Shown piece after piece: positions 10,525 through 21,583 of a stretch of DNA of 64,000 nucleotides. The first letter of the stretch is position 1. The number at the start of each line of letters is the position of its first letter. A model generated the notes under the pieces. It was given only the letters and a program-made list of their open reading frames with translations. It was not told the origin of the DNA and did not search any database. Where the stretch lies: contig NC_045138.2 of the NCBI RefSeq assembly GCF_008831285.2, forward strand, positions 4,741,205-4,805,204. The letters are read 5' to 3'. Both the position numbers and the translations under genes were made by a program. This stretch comes from Nymphaea colorata (Eukaryota > Streptophyta > Magnoliopsida > Nymphaeales > Nymphaeaceae).

Positions 10525-11030
10525 CCAGAACGAACCTGTAGTAGATGATTCTTTTTGTTGCAGCTTTTGTCTCTTTGATGGGAAAAAGATACAAACTTCC
10601 ATTGACATCTGAATATTAAGAACATAAATAAGAAGTTATATAACAAATTGGATACCAAACAGCATTCTTCAAGCACAAATAAACACATATAAACATGAAG
10701 AAACTCAAAGAATGTGAACGAATAAGAAGCATCGCCTAGTTCATTGTGCCATACAATGTTTTTTAGTTTCTCATTTGAAGGCAGCGTAGTACTCTGAGGC
10801 AAATACCCTGCCGCTGCCGGCTACTGGCCAGAGACAGGGGTCTGAGACCCCTCAGTGCCAACTGTGCCCTTCAATTAGAACAAATACAATACATAAAGTA
10901 GACTTCAAAAATAAGCAATTAAGCAAACAAAAAACACTCACTCTTCCTCAAGCAAGGTAACCCACTTGAGACCATAGAACACTGGATATGGCAAGTTCTC
11001 CAATTGCCTGCATAGGTAGGCACCAACCAT
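10525..11030 (-). other. Candidate exons of an unrecognised gene or PPR 5' leader
   Basis: Minus-strand segments with splice-like borders lie upstream of the PPR gene. About 11025-10940 reads GAYLCRQLENLPYPVFYGLK then WVTLLEE and ends near GTGAGT. About 10869-10735 reads GTVGTEGSQTP and later LPSNEKLKNIVWHNELGD. About 10608-10530 reads VNGSLYLFPIKETKAATKR after an AG. The residue composition looks coding, but I recognise no family, and one stop interrupts the middle segment. They could be 5' exons of the PPR transcript, a separate small gene, or a relic. Confidence 0.25.
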
Positions 11031-11060
11031 AGATAGACGTGAACAAAAGGCGTAAGCCTC

Positions 11061-11351
11061 TTAATCCTCAGAAGTCAAAACTAGCCACCGTTTTTGCCAA
11101 AGAGAGAGAGAAAGAGAGAGCGTTGTGGCAGCTCTCGAAGGGCAACGTTGTCGCCCGGTCTCTAGCCGGCTTACCCCCATCATGCCGTCGGCAGGGCAGC
11201 TAGAGCATCTGGCTTCCAGAACTCGCCCCTGATGGCAGTTTGGCGGGACACCAAACAAAACCTCTGTCGGTCGTCTTCGAGTTTGGGAGGAGATCGGTCG
11301 AATTGGGGGACCGGCTGGGGCTTGGTTAGTAAGCACGCACCGAGACTCCAA
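11061..11351 (-). CDS. Hypothetical 96-residue ORF
   Basis: An ATG-started minus-strand frame in an unusually GC-rich island (about 11090-11350) compared with its AT-rich surroundings. It is rich in Arg, Pro and Ser and carries a GA-repeat-encoded SLSLSL stretch. No domain is recognised. It may be a 5' leader or first exon of the genes below it rather than a protein. Confidence 0.2.
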   Translation of the reverse strand: MESRCVLTNQAPAGPPIRPISSQTRRRPTEVLFGVPPNCHQGRVLEARCSSCPADGMMGVSRLETGRQRCPSRAATTLSLSLSLWQKRWLVLTSED

Positions 11352-11359
11352 ATTACTTA

Positions 11360-11985
11360 AATCCTTCGGAAATTACTTAAATTTTGATCACGGGAGAGAG
11401 CGTTGCATGGGTTTTCCCATTCCTCGGCAACATGTTTTTTTTTCGTGAACATATACTAATATATATTCTTTTTCATGCAACTTCACTGCTTTTATTTAGA
11501 TTTTAGTCATTATTTTTTCTTATTTGAAATGTCTATTCTTAACAAACTATTTGGCAATGGGACCAAGTTGTAACTGTTTTATAAATATGCTTTAAAGAAT
11601 GAGGGAGGTTAAAGTCCTTTTTATAAATATTCTCCAATTTTTAGCACATATTGTCAAACAATAAAGTCATTCATTTTATTGCTATTATGTCTATGCAATT
11701 AACTAGCGCTTAATTGCTTGATGTTTTGAAATTCATAATATTGTTTCACTATATTATTTTATTTGATCGGAGCAATTAAAATAGGTGTTGCATGTTGTTC
11801 ATTCAGCTTTGGAGTTCTTTCATGCTAATATTGATTTGCATGTGTTTGAAAAATGTGGTTTGAATTTACGTACAGTTTTGTTATATAGAAAATCGCCGCA
11901 AAGACTTCTCCAGTTTTCGTGTCACAAAACTTGGAACCAGAAAAACTTGCAACCAGTACATTGGAATTGTTGAAAGGTTTAGACT
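11360..11985. other. Intergenic AT-rich spacer
   Basis: Low-GC sequence without a supported gene; the 62-codon plus frame at 11785 has no known motif. Confidence 0.5.
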
Positions 11986-11989
11986 AATC

Positions 11990-12445
11990 AGACACAATCT
12001 TCATCTATAAGACAACATATTGGCTTTGCAGCTTCTCAATTTCTTCTCAAACTTGCTCGCTAGTTCTCTTGAGTGCCGCTCTTCAAATGTTGGCCGTGTA
12101 AATAACAGCAGATCCAAGCTTCTCCTATTCCACCCAAGAATGGTTATTAACTTTGCTGTCTTTGCCTCACTAACATTGAAAGATATGATCACAAACTTAC
12201 TGCTATTAATTTTCAGACCTTACATACCTTCCATTGCTTCAAGAAATCCCTTCTTTCCTTTTATTGCCTTCATTGTGGCCAAGCTAAACAACATAACATT
12301 GTCTGCATAGAGAATGGCTCCCATCACCTCTTGGCTAGCACCCATTATAGAAAGAGAAATCAGATATATTTTCATACACTCTATCATGTAACAGACCTCC
12401 ATCAATAATAAGAATAAGGGGACACTGGGTGTTACAACCTAACTT
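11990..12445 (-). pseudogene. LINE/L1 reverse-transcriptase palm relic
   Basis: On the minus strand the sequence reads VPLFLLLMEV (family GCPLSPFLF...ME), then GAILYADNVMLFS, the RT catalytic box with YADN in place of YADD, then KKGFLEAMEGM and NSSKFVIISFNVSEA (family GLKINYSKSE). The catalytic second Asp is changed to Asn and a stop splits the frame near 12220, so it is inactive. It is a fragment of a few hundred bases with no visible endonuclease domain. It is unlikely to come from the same insertion as the 5930-6215 relic because the two lie 6 kb apart and cover adjacent RT regions in reverse order. Confidence 0.65.
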
Positions 12446-12448
12446 TTT

Positions 12449-14290
12449 CAAGCCTTATTTGGCCCGCACAGCGTCAAGAGTTTGCACAAGTCTTTGCTAA
12501 GCCTTTGCTCAATTTTAATGTAGCTGAAGCATTCATCAATCTTTTAGGACTCTGAACTAGACGATGAGTGATAGGCACTCGGCAAACCATCACCTAAGAT
12601 TATCTTACAGTAGGTCATCAGCAACCTGCGGCTATGAAGTCATGTCAGAACCTCGTCATTCCTTCAAGTACCTATCTACCTCCATATAAAATCTGAGTAG
12701 AAAGACTTCTCTTAGGAGAAAGTCCCCAGCCAATTGCCGACTATATGTCATTAAGTAAGGCAACCGACCATCGCCCTACTCGACGACGAGCTTTCACTTG
12801 CTCGCCCTCACGTGACTCTACGAAATTATAGACACAGCATCTGTGTCTACCAGGGGAATTAGCATTAACCCACGCATACCCCTATGTGCAACCAAACACT
12901 ACGCATAGAAAGCTTACTGACAAACCTGCACCTTTCGAAGGAACGGATGACCATGATGCACTTATATGATTTATCTTTGCACCATTGCAATGCGCATTCC
13001 AAGTGCATTACTTTATGTTTGACTCAGCATCTGATTGAATCCCACTAGATTTCCAAACAATGTCCAAGCTGGCTAAGCATTATTCCATACTGCTGGTTTG
13101 GTTGAGCCAGACATAGTCCGTAAGATTCTCCCACTACCAAATTGTCGATGTCCTCAACGACCTGCTCTGGGCAAGAGAAATCTACAACCATCCCCTTCAT
13201 TTCCTTCAATTGAGCCAACATATGTCTGATGGACACACCTGCCACGTCTTAGCTACCTGCTTTATTGGGTGTATCACCTCTAGTCCAACTTTGATTCTTC
13301 CCATTTTTATGTTACTTTTATCACTTTACCTTAGTAAAGTCACATATCTGACGACCACTAAATATTAAATTTTCGAGATCCTCCTTGACCTTCTGTTTCT
13401 GACACCTAGATACCATCTTCGGAATGTGTGATCTTTATTTGGTCAACACCAGTTGGGTCACTTGAACCAGTGTCCGACAAACATACCCAAACTATAGGGC
13501 ACCAACAGGCGAACATTTTTCAGAACAACTTGTTGATTGTATCTTTGCATCATTCTCATCTTTCAAGTTCTTCTCAAGATATGATTCGGCTTTAGTATCA
13601 CTTTGTCATGGGTCGAATTTTTCAAGCCTTATTTGGCTCGACAGTGTCAAGGGTTTCCACAAGCCTTCGACCAGCTTTTGCTCAATCTTAATGTAGTGGC
13701 GACATTCATCAATATTTTGGGACTATGGACTAAACGATGAGTGCTAGCACGCGAAGGACCATCACCAAAGATTATCTTACAGTAAGTCATCGACAAGTCG
13801 TGGCCATGAGGTCCTATCAGCTTCAAGTACCTATCTACCTCCATACGAAATCTGGATGGGAAAGATTTTCCTTTCGAGAAAATCCCCAGCTAAAGCCAGT
13901 TGCTAACTATATATTATTAAGCAAGACGGCCGACCATTGCCCTACTCGACGATAAGCTTTCAGTTGTTTGTCCTTGCATGACTCTACGAGGTTGTGGACG
14001 CAGCATATGCATCCACCAAGGAAATTAGCCCTAATCCATGCGTACCCCTGTGCACAACCAAACACTACGTGTGGGAAGCTTACCAACAGATTTGCACATT
14101 TTGAAAGGGCCAACAACCATGGTGCATTTATATGTTTCATCTTTGCACCACCGTGCTGTATATTCCAAGTTTCTTGCTTTCTGTTTGACTAAGGATACAA
14201 TTGGATCCCACTTGCTTAATGCCCAAGCTTGCCAAACAACATCTCATATTGATGGCTTGGCGGGACCAGACGTAGTCAGTCCGCAACATT
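12449..14290 (-). mobile_element. Decayed LTR-type element: two direct repeats around about 490 bp
   Basis: A segment at 12449-13130 recurs, diverged, at 13624-14290 in the same direction. Shared blocks include CAAGCCTTATTTGGC, GATTATCTTACAGTA, CAAGTACCTATCTACCTCCA and CAACCAAACACTACG. In minus orientation the 13624 end is followed by TGACAAAGTGATACTAAAGC, which looks like a decayed tRNA primer-binding site (TGGTATCAGAGC type). The interior (13131-13623) has only a short gag-like frame at 13045-13245. A non-autonomous LTR element fits best; a plain tandem duplication is the alternative. Confidence 0.45.
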
Positions 14291-15696
14291 GGTCTCCTTG
14301 TCTTAAAAACCTTCGATTCTTAAAAACTTTGTTTATTGACATCACACAACATGACTAACTCCACCCAACTTATACTCGACACCTGTCCTAACATTCCTTG
14401 CTCCAAGAAGCACTAGGATACCCGAGCATATGCCATTGATATGTCAAGCTTCAGGAGCATGACACCCAATTGAATCGAACTAACGATCAAAATTGCCAAT
14501 ACTTTCACTAGCAGTTATGTTATGCCCGTTGGAGTTAATTTTTGAGAATATTGACACATTTGTCTAATATGGGACATTGACGTACTTATGCCTAACTATA
14601 AAGCTATTTCCAAATTCAATCTCTTGCCTAACATTTCAAAGTGATATTATATGCATCAGCAAAATCTGATTTTAAGAGTGACAAAAAGGGTGGAATTGTT
14701 TTGGAAGTGCAAACACGGGGGATGAATTTGATAATAGCAATAAAAAGGGATGGATTTGTCAATGGCCCATAACTAAAGAAATGAAATTGAGAACGCTCTT
14801 TTAAGTAATTCCACAACCATACCCACACCTCCTTCGCAAATGACCATAAGACAATGGCCACAGTGATCTAAAGAAATCAAGAAAAGAAGGTTTATACACA
14901 TGATTTTGCCTTATACACATGACCTAGGAATGACCAGTGAAGCCCGTAAAAGGTGTTAGAATTGTTGGCAGTTAAAAGAGAGAGTAGGTCTTGAGAACAC
15001 AAATTACACAAACTTTCTTTTTCCTTTCGCTCTCATTGTCATATATCTTTTGCAAGCCTAATTGTGTGTCGTCATTTAACATTTAAATAAAAGAAACCCC
15101 CTCCCTTCACTCTCGGAGGTCAAGGGTTGCTTCGGGACTTTGGTGGATTCACAATATACTCTTCAATTCGAGTGTCACACATGCCACCATTTGCAGACCA
15201 AAAAAATAGCACTCAATTTTTCTTCTATTTTTTTTTCTTTGTCTGTCGTTTCCCAGTGATCACAAGTGCACTATGTTCTCATCCTATTCACCACAACACC
15301 CCAACTGAATGGAAACATTCAGGTCATAATCTGACCACATAGCTTAACTTGAGATGGGAGTATCAGCTATGGTGGACACCTGAAAATTTGAGAGACTGCT
15401 CCCACAAAATAGAGCCAAGCACAGCCTGGTTAGCATTCGGGCTTGACCTGGCTACAGAAGAGCGATCAGCTCGGTCTAGCCACCGATCATACTTGGTCCA
15501 AGAGTTTATCTTACACTTGAGCCCTATTCAGGTTGTGAGGTCCTGATTTTCAATTGAAACATAAATTGGCACTACGCCATGCCATTTCGGTGTATTGCAA
15601 ACGGGTAGAGGGTCATTGACATTTGCTTCCTTTTATCCCATCGAGGGAAGCCGTTGAGAGAAAAATGACACACTTCCTGATAGATCTTCTAATATC

Positions 15697-15909
15697 CAGC
15701 AGCGGAGCTATTGTGTGACTGGTGTGAGCCACTGCCCACGCCAGCCCCTGAAATCATGTATTGTGGACTAAGCTGGACCTATGTTCAGGTAGGTCCAGCC
15801 ACATATGGTGCCCATACTAGATCTAAGTCAGTACCTTACAAGCACTCGTACTCTTAAACGAGAGATCGGTTAGTGCCCTTCAGCCAAAAATTTTTTGTCT
15901 CTATCGCTG
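15697..15909 (-). mobile_element. hAT-type MITE, CAGYGGCGGAGCTA family, copy 1
   Basis: The element starts CAGCAGCGGAGCTA and ends CTATCGCTG. It is flanked by CTAATATC (15689-15696) and CCAATATC (15910-15917), an 8-bp target duplication with one mismatch. Its interior matches, in reverse orientation, the element at 29085-29278 (shared GGTAGGTCCAG, GGGCACTAACCGATC on the opposite strand). 8-bp duplications and CA-starting ends point to the hAT superfamily. No coding sequence. Confidence 0.75.
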
Positions 15910-16445
15910 CCAATATCCCGATTTTTATGGCAATGAATATGGACATTGGCAGTGCCATATGCGCCAAAAATGTCTTGCGGCTATATGTGGAAAGCTGGAT
16001 TGATCTCCATTGAAGGGCGTTGGCATCCAGTGCAGGCCTCTGGCCCTCTGCATTTCAAACGGGAATAAAAACTCGGCTGTGAAGTTGTGGCTCAGGACCC
16101 TTCTTTGTGTACCTGCCGCCTACCACACCAGTTGGGGAAAAAGTGAAAGGTATTTTATTGGCTTTTCATATTCGTTACATTAATGTTAGATGTAGTGACA
16201 TTTCACAACATTTTTTAGAAAATAAAAAAAAAAGTTAAAATATGCTATAATTTTTTCTTATGATTTTTTTATATATATAATAAGATTCACGATTAAGATG
16301 TGAAAGTAGCATTTAGTAGCATATTTCTAGCATGTCTTTGGCTGAGTGGGAGAATCATTTCTTCAACTTAGTACAGCTCTTACCTCATTAACCCAAGAAC
16401 ATAACACTCATAGGGATCAAACTAATGAACACGTTCTCATCGACA

Positions 16446-16600
16446 CGGAGTGAAGACACCAATTTTTTATGAGGAGGGCCGAATCATAATTTCAAAATTT
16501 TAACTCAGGCAAAATATATTTTTTCTCAATTTTGTATAGGATAAATGTTTTTTTTAATTTACATGTAAATTTTTGTCCCCATCTCTAACCCTGCTCATCG
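16446..16600. mobile_element. Diverged fragment of the same hAT MITE family
   Basis: CAATTTTTTATGAGGAGGGCC and the following AAATTTTAACTCAGGCAAAATAT parallel the interior of the elements at 27899 and 28501. The ends are worn and no target duplication is clear. Confidence 0.4.
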
Positions 16601-16684
16601 GCTTGCGAGTCTAACCAGCAATATTATGTCCCTTGGTACTCAGCTTGCGAGTCTAACCAGCAATGCTATGTCCCTTAGTACTAT
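16601..16684. repeat. 42-bp tandem duplication
   Basis: GCTTGCGAGTCTAACCAGCA begins at 16601 and again at 16643; the two 42-bp units differ at only a few positions. Confidence 0.9.
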
Positions 16685-17450
16685 ATTTTCTAGAATGTCG
16701 GCAAATTTATAAAATGTGGGCAGTCCTACCAATAAAACCATTCACAAGTTCCATCTCTCACTTAAGTGATTTTTAGACGCGTTTGTCAGCAAAAGGAATT
16801 TTAAATGCAACGAAGAAGGTGGAATTGTTCTAGGGGATGAATTTTGATAATGGGTTATTAAAAAAAGGGATGGATTCATCAGTTGGCCATAAGAAATGAA
16901 ATTGAAGAAGGCCCTTTAAGTATTTCAACGACCACACACCTCCTTTACACGTGATAAGAGAAGACAAGGGCCACGCTATCCAAAGAAATCAAGAAAAATG
17001 AAGCTTACACACATGACTTTGCCTCTGGATCACAAGTCATGGTGGGGACTCCTGAGATCAAACACGATCGGAGAGGACCCACTTCAGACAAGGACCAGGG
17101 ACCTAATTCAAACCATGTGCCCACGCTTTCACACTTGGCCGGCCGCAATCTCCGATCGTATCCTTGAGATTTATGGTCGCAAACAGAGACAAGTCGCGAA
17201 CAGCTAAATACATTGGAGGTCGGGTCAGAATCGAACATGATGTCAATAGAAGATGACAAAAGCCTCGAACCAGATCAAACCAATTCGCGACGCCTGCTTG
17301 AATTCCCGCCGCATAAACAAACTTGTAAATTAGCCGCTAATTGATCTACAGAATGAAAAAGACATCACACCGTTCTCTTCTTCAAAAGAATGGCATGATA
17401 TTTCCACAGTATAAATTTCTTTTCTTCAAAAATTGCAAGCCACTAACGGA

Positions 17451-17980
17451 GGGGGTGTTTGATGAAGGATGAATTGTGAGATTCTAGAATTAAGATTCTC
17501 ATTCTTTATGAAATGAGAATTGTGTTATCAAACAAAGAATTTTGATTCTTGAATTGTAAGCTCATTCTTGAATCAAAAATTCCAAAATGGTAAATCTTCT
17601 CTCAGGGGTAGAATTATGATTTTAGAATTTTAGAATTTTTTTCATCTCAATTCTAAAATTCTAAAATCATAATTCTACCCCTGAGAGAAGATTTACCATT
17701 TTGGAATTTTTGATTCAAGAATGAGCTTACAATTCAAGAATCAAAATTCTTTGTTTGATCTTTCCCTTTACAACACGGGTCATGATGGTTTTAGTTCATC
17801 AATTTGAAAATTTTTTAGTTCATGTTTCATCAAATCATCATTTTCAATTTCTGGAATCGAAATTTCAGACTAACACAAAGGAAAATTAGAACTGAAATTT
17901 TCATTCTAATTCATTTAGAGTTGTAATTTTGTTTATAAAATCAAATTTCTAAAATCGAGATTCAAGACCTCCAAACACCC
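17451..17980. mobile_element. MITE-like element carrying a 111-bp perfect inverted repeat
   Basis: Outer ends GGGGGTGTTTGATG (17451) and CCAAACACCC (17971-17980) are imperfect inverted repeats of the GGGTGTTTG type seen in plant MITEs. Nested inside are arms 17527-17637 and 17649-17759, exact reverse complements over 111 bp, with an 11-base spacer at 17638-17648. A single transcript would fold into a fully paired hairpin. Perfect arms mean the fold-back is young or is kept identical by conversion. The transposon class is not certain because no clear target duplication was found. Confidence 0.8.
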
Positions 17981-17989
17981 TCGAGACAC

Positions 17990-19337
17990 ATTCTCGTCAT
18001 TGTATGCGTCACTGAACCAAAGGTCTGCCAAAGAAGCAGGTTTGAAAAGGCTTAAAATAAAATGCAATTTATTAGGCAGAGTTCTTTCACAATTCTGCTA
18101 GTTTTAGGCTCTTCAAATTCCCTAAACCAACAAGAATGGGCAAGAAGAGTTTTGAAGCCAACAGTTAAGTGCCTCTTGCCATCAATTCAGAACTCAGAGT
18201 ACCCATTATCAGGTGAGAATGCTTCAAAGATTTTACCCACTGAAGACAGTAACGCAGAGTCTGATGAAAGGGTTTCCTTTTTCACTAGCTAAAAAGAATT
18301 AATCTAAAGGAAGCTCTAGAGAGCAGAAGATAAATGTTAGTCTTTAATCATGTTCAAAAAAATGGTTGTTTTGGAGTTGAATCTGCCATCTCTCAGTTAT
18401 AGAACTGTGAGTATTTGTTATTGCTATGTGGTGAAATGACTCCTCCAGATTGAAGCTTAGAAGCCAAAAGTGGTAGGCAGGCCTAGGCGATAAACATTCA
18501 GAGATACCAGACGGGTCTTAGATGAGCACCCAAGCAGGGCCTAAACAAGAAGAAACAGTAAATGAAAGAAAGAAAGAAAGACAAGAGGAAAGAAGAACAA
18601 GTAGGAAAGAGGGAAACAACAAAAGAAAAAAAAAAAAAAGAAAAAGTAGAGGGGAAAAGGATTTAAAACAACTCTTTTCTTGACTTGGACGTCAAGGTGC
18701 CCAGCTTAGTCGAAAAGGAGGGCACCTAAGCATGTTTAGACTATCAAGGGTTGAAGAAACATGCAACGCAGTTTCTTTTTCCCCTTCCAACAAGTTGAAG
18801 GAAAACCAGACATGAACCCTCTTGAGAGGATAGATTCTTCGGATGGCTTACAGACCTCTGGCTTTTACGTTTACAGCTTCAGATTAGGCAGAAAAAAGCA
18901 GCACATGTAAACCGAACTATGATAGTCACACCCATCCCACTATGCCAACCCATTTGATTCTACAGCAAGAGTCTACCAGCTTATTAACAGATCATGTTTA
19001 AGTCCCGATAAATTAAATATAAATATGAGATTAAGCATCACTCGGAATTTGATATACACAAAGAAAGTCATATATGATTGAAATGTAAAGAGGTACATAA
19101 AGGTTGCAATCCATGTTATCAGTTGAAACAAATGACAAGAAAAAACAAGAAAAGGAAAAGGCTCTCCGGGGAACTTAAAACTCTGCTCTTTCATTTCTTA
19201 TATGCTACAGATCTTGCTTTACAAAGAGAGGAAAAGTGAGGAAGTTTTATGTATATAAGTAGATTGGTGGCAAATTATCTTACCAAACTATACCATTCAT
19301 GAGAAGAACGGAAAAGAAAAGAAGACCCTTCAGCGGC
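17990..19337. other. Intergenic 3' of the spliced gene
   Basis: No supported gene. The plus frame at 18062-18292 is short and unrecognised. Purine-rich tracts with A runs at 18560-18660. Confidence 0.5.
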
Positions 19338-21011
19338 TCAATCTCTGCTGGATTTGCGTCTGCTGGGGCGTAGGAAAGACCAACATCCAGTTGATAGTCC
19401 ATCTGAATACCTGCATTTGCTTAAAGGATCAGACAGAGCCCAAAATGCAATTTCATAATTCTATGTCAGGGTGAAGTTCGGATTCTCTCTCTCTCTCCAC
19501 CCCACACGCTCTCTGTCCCACCCCAACACAACACCCCCAACCCACCCACCCACCCACCCAAAAAAACAGAAGTTTCATAAGAACAAGCAGGAACAAGCAA
19601 GAGACAGGTTTCTGTCAATGCAGGGCATCATTCAACTTCAGTAGAATGACAGTACATCTCCAAAACATGTGAAAGAAAAGATCTGAAATGGAGAATGAAA
19701 GAAACAGTAAAACGAGAGAGAGAGAGAGAGAGAGCTAGAGACAAAGAGAGACAGAGAGGGAGCCGAAGAGATGGGTAATCGAGAGGGAGAGACAGAGGGA
19801 GAACACTGAAGTGGAACAAAAGAAGTCTCTGTCCAACGCTGGTCTACTTCTGACTTTTCTACCAAAGAGAACGATGATGGGTATCTGGAAAAGGAAAAGA
19901 AACAATGTCTTACCTAGAACTTCGAAATCCAGAAAAAGAAAAAATTTAAGAACTTCGATCCTTTATTCAAAATCAGAGAAATTTCTGGAACTGAACGCCC
20001 AAATTTCCAAGGAATAAGGAGGAAAAAAAATAACACAAAAAGTTCATGAACCATCGAAAATCATTTATAACCCATCAAAAGATAGAAAGAGAAAACAGGC
20101 AACCTCTAGCTTATAACAAAAAGATGAACAGAATAAAGAACCCCACAAAATTGATAACAAACCGAAACAGAAGGCACCTATCTTGCCTCATAAGGAAGGT
20201 TGAAGTCCTCGAAGCACTTCCCTCTTCTCCACAAAACCATAAAACTAATGAACACATAAATAGGAGTAATGACAGGGTGAAACATCTCCAAAGGACAGGC
20301 AGTTTCTTTTGCCTTGAACTAAACAAACCGTCATAAGAACACAATTACTTAAATAAATACCACAGACATGGCAACCTCACAGAACCTGAAGTTGCAAAAC
20401 AGGGGATAGAGAGAGAGATCATGACAAAATAATCAGAATTGTAGAACCACTTCCATCTAGAAAACAAGCCAATTGTTTATCAGAACATTCCAATCAACCA
20501 AAAACTATTACAAGAACAAGCAAAGTAAGAAGGAACAAACAAACAACCAGAGAACGGCAACAATCAAGTACCTTGAACTTGAAGAAGAACTGCCGCCACT
20601 TCTGTTACTATTACTACTGCCGGAGCTGCTACTCCTACTATTTCTCCCAAAACCCACGACCATAAAACCCTTCCTCCACCACTCCCAATTGTCACCGCCG
20701 CTTCCGCCGCCACATTCCTTCCCCTCCACCATGAACAGAGGCCTCGGCGACACCCTCCCCGATCCAGCGGCCGGCTTTGAAGCCAGATAAGAGCTTGGCA
20801 CGAACATCTTCAGCAAGAGACCTCCGTTGCCGTAGTTCTGTTCCCACCCACCACCGTTTCCCTTCTTTCTTTTCTTCTTCTTCTTTCTCAGACCTCTATT
20901 TTGACCTTCCTCCTCCTTTGGCTCCTCTTTCTCCTTGACTGAAACGCGTTCGACGAGATCCTTGAGGGAGAGCTCGTAGGCTGACTCCGGAACGTCCTTC
21001 AGCATCTCCAT
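19338..21011 (-). CDS. Spliced plant-specific protein with ELSLKDLVE motif, join(19338..19410,20572..21011)
   Basis: Exon 1 (minus strand, 21011-20572) encodes MEMLKDVPESAYELSLKDLVE-like residues, a Lys/Glu-rich basic stretch (KKKKKRKKG), WRKGFMVVG and a Ser/Gly run, and ends at TCAAG before a GTACTT donor. The best acceptor is AAATGCAG before 19410; joining keeps frame and gives RYSDGLSTGCWSFLRPSRRK then a TGA at 19338-19340. The GCWSF-type end is what I recall for this family of uncharacterised plant proteins, so the join is well supported although unproved; the intron would be 1161 bp. The frame stays open upstream of 21011 to about 21259, including ARSQAIARGRWEL, which also looks like family sequence, but it contains no ATG. 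The true start may therefore lie in an upstream exon joined at the CTACAG after the CT repeat. Function unknown. Confidence 0.65.
19480..19560. repeat. Pyrimidine-rich low-complexity tract in the intron
   Basis: CT repeats followed by CCCAACCCACCCACCC-type sequence inside the proposed intron. Confidence 0.7.
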
Positions 21012-21259
21012 GAGCTCCCATCGCCCCCTTGCGATGGCCTGAGAGCGAGCGTTAGTGGGCAGAAGCGGATGAGAAGTGTTCGACCACAGTGGTGGGGAGG
21101 GGGGCTTGGTGGGTCGTCGTGCTGGTGGCAGGTGGGGGCGAGGAGGATGCCGGACGACGCCGAGCTCGAGGAGGGTCTGCTGTTCCCGTAGTGGCCAATT
21201 TTCGGCCCATGTTCCCGACGGATGTTGCCGGAATTCTGATGGAATTCCAGCATGATGAT
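21012..21259 (-). other. Open 5' extension of the spliced gene (coding or leader)
   Basis: All three minus-strand frames are nearly free of stops here because the DNA is GC-rich. The frame continuous with the ELSLKDLVE protein reads GTWAENWPLREQQTLLELG and later NARSQAIARGRWELMEML. Another frame starts MLEFHQNSGNIRREHG. The continuity with family-like residues favours the first. A CT repeat ending in CTACAG at about 21260 could be the polypyrimidine tract and AG of a splice acceptor. Confidence 0.4.
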
Positions 21260-21266
21260 CGTCTGT

Positions 21267-21269
<3 letters not shown>

Positions 21270-21306
<37 letters not shown>
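21270..21306. repeat. GA/CT microsatellite
   Basis: Uninterrupted AG dinucleotide run; on the gene strand it is a CT run directly before CTACAG. Confidence 0.95.
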
Positions 21307-21311
<5 letters not shown>

Positions 21312-21583
21312 GTCTGATTACGTGGGGAGTTCGGAAATAAATACGGAGGGTGAAAGGGGAGTGGAGGAGAAGAATTTTGGACGATGGTGACGACAGATGT
21401 AGAGGACGAGGGGAGCACGTCATCCCCACCTTTGATTCACAGCGGCAGTTTTTCCGTTTCTGCGGTGGAAATTGAAGTCGCTTCTCCACTTACGCTCTCT
21501 CTCCCTCTCCCTCGATTTCTTCGCCTCTTTCCATTAACGCAAAAGAAATTTTACTGGCCATGAATTTACCAAAACCAGATTCA

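Larger units (their letters stand above)
14655..17024. repeat. Pair of diverged direct repeats about 250 bp long, 2.1 kb apart
   Basis: The block at about 14655-14911 (GGGATGAATTTGATAAT, AAGAAATGAAATTGA, AAAGAAATCAAGAAAA, ACACATGA) recurs in order and orientation at about 16780-17024. The copies are clearly diverged. The 1.9 kb between them contains the hAT MITE at 15697 but no gene. Origin unknown: remnants of one dispersed repeat, or LTRs of a very old element. Confidence 0.55.

Noticed and set aside
20999-21489. Two long minus-strand frames over the 5' part of the spliced gene
   Set aside because: GC-rich DNA leaves all frames open. These contain SL runs from the CT repeat and are out of frame with the ELSLKDLVE protein; kept only as an alternative for the start.
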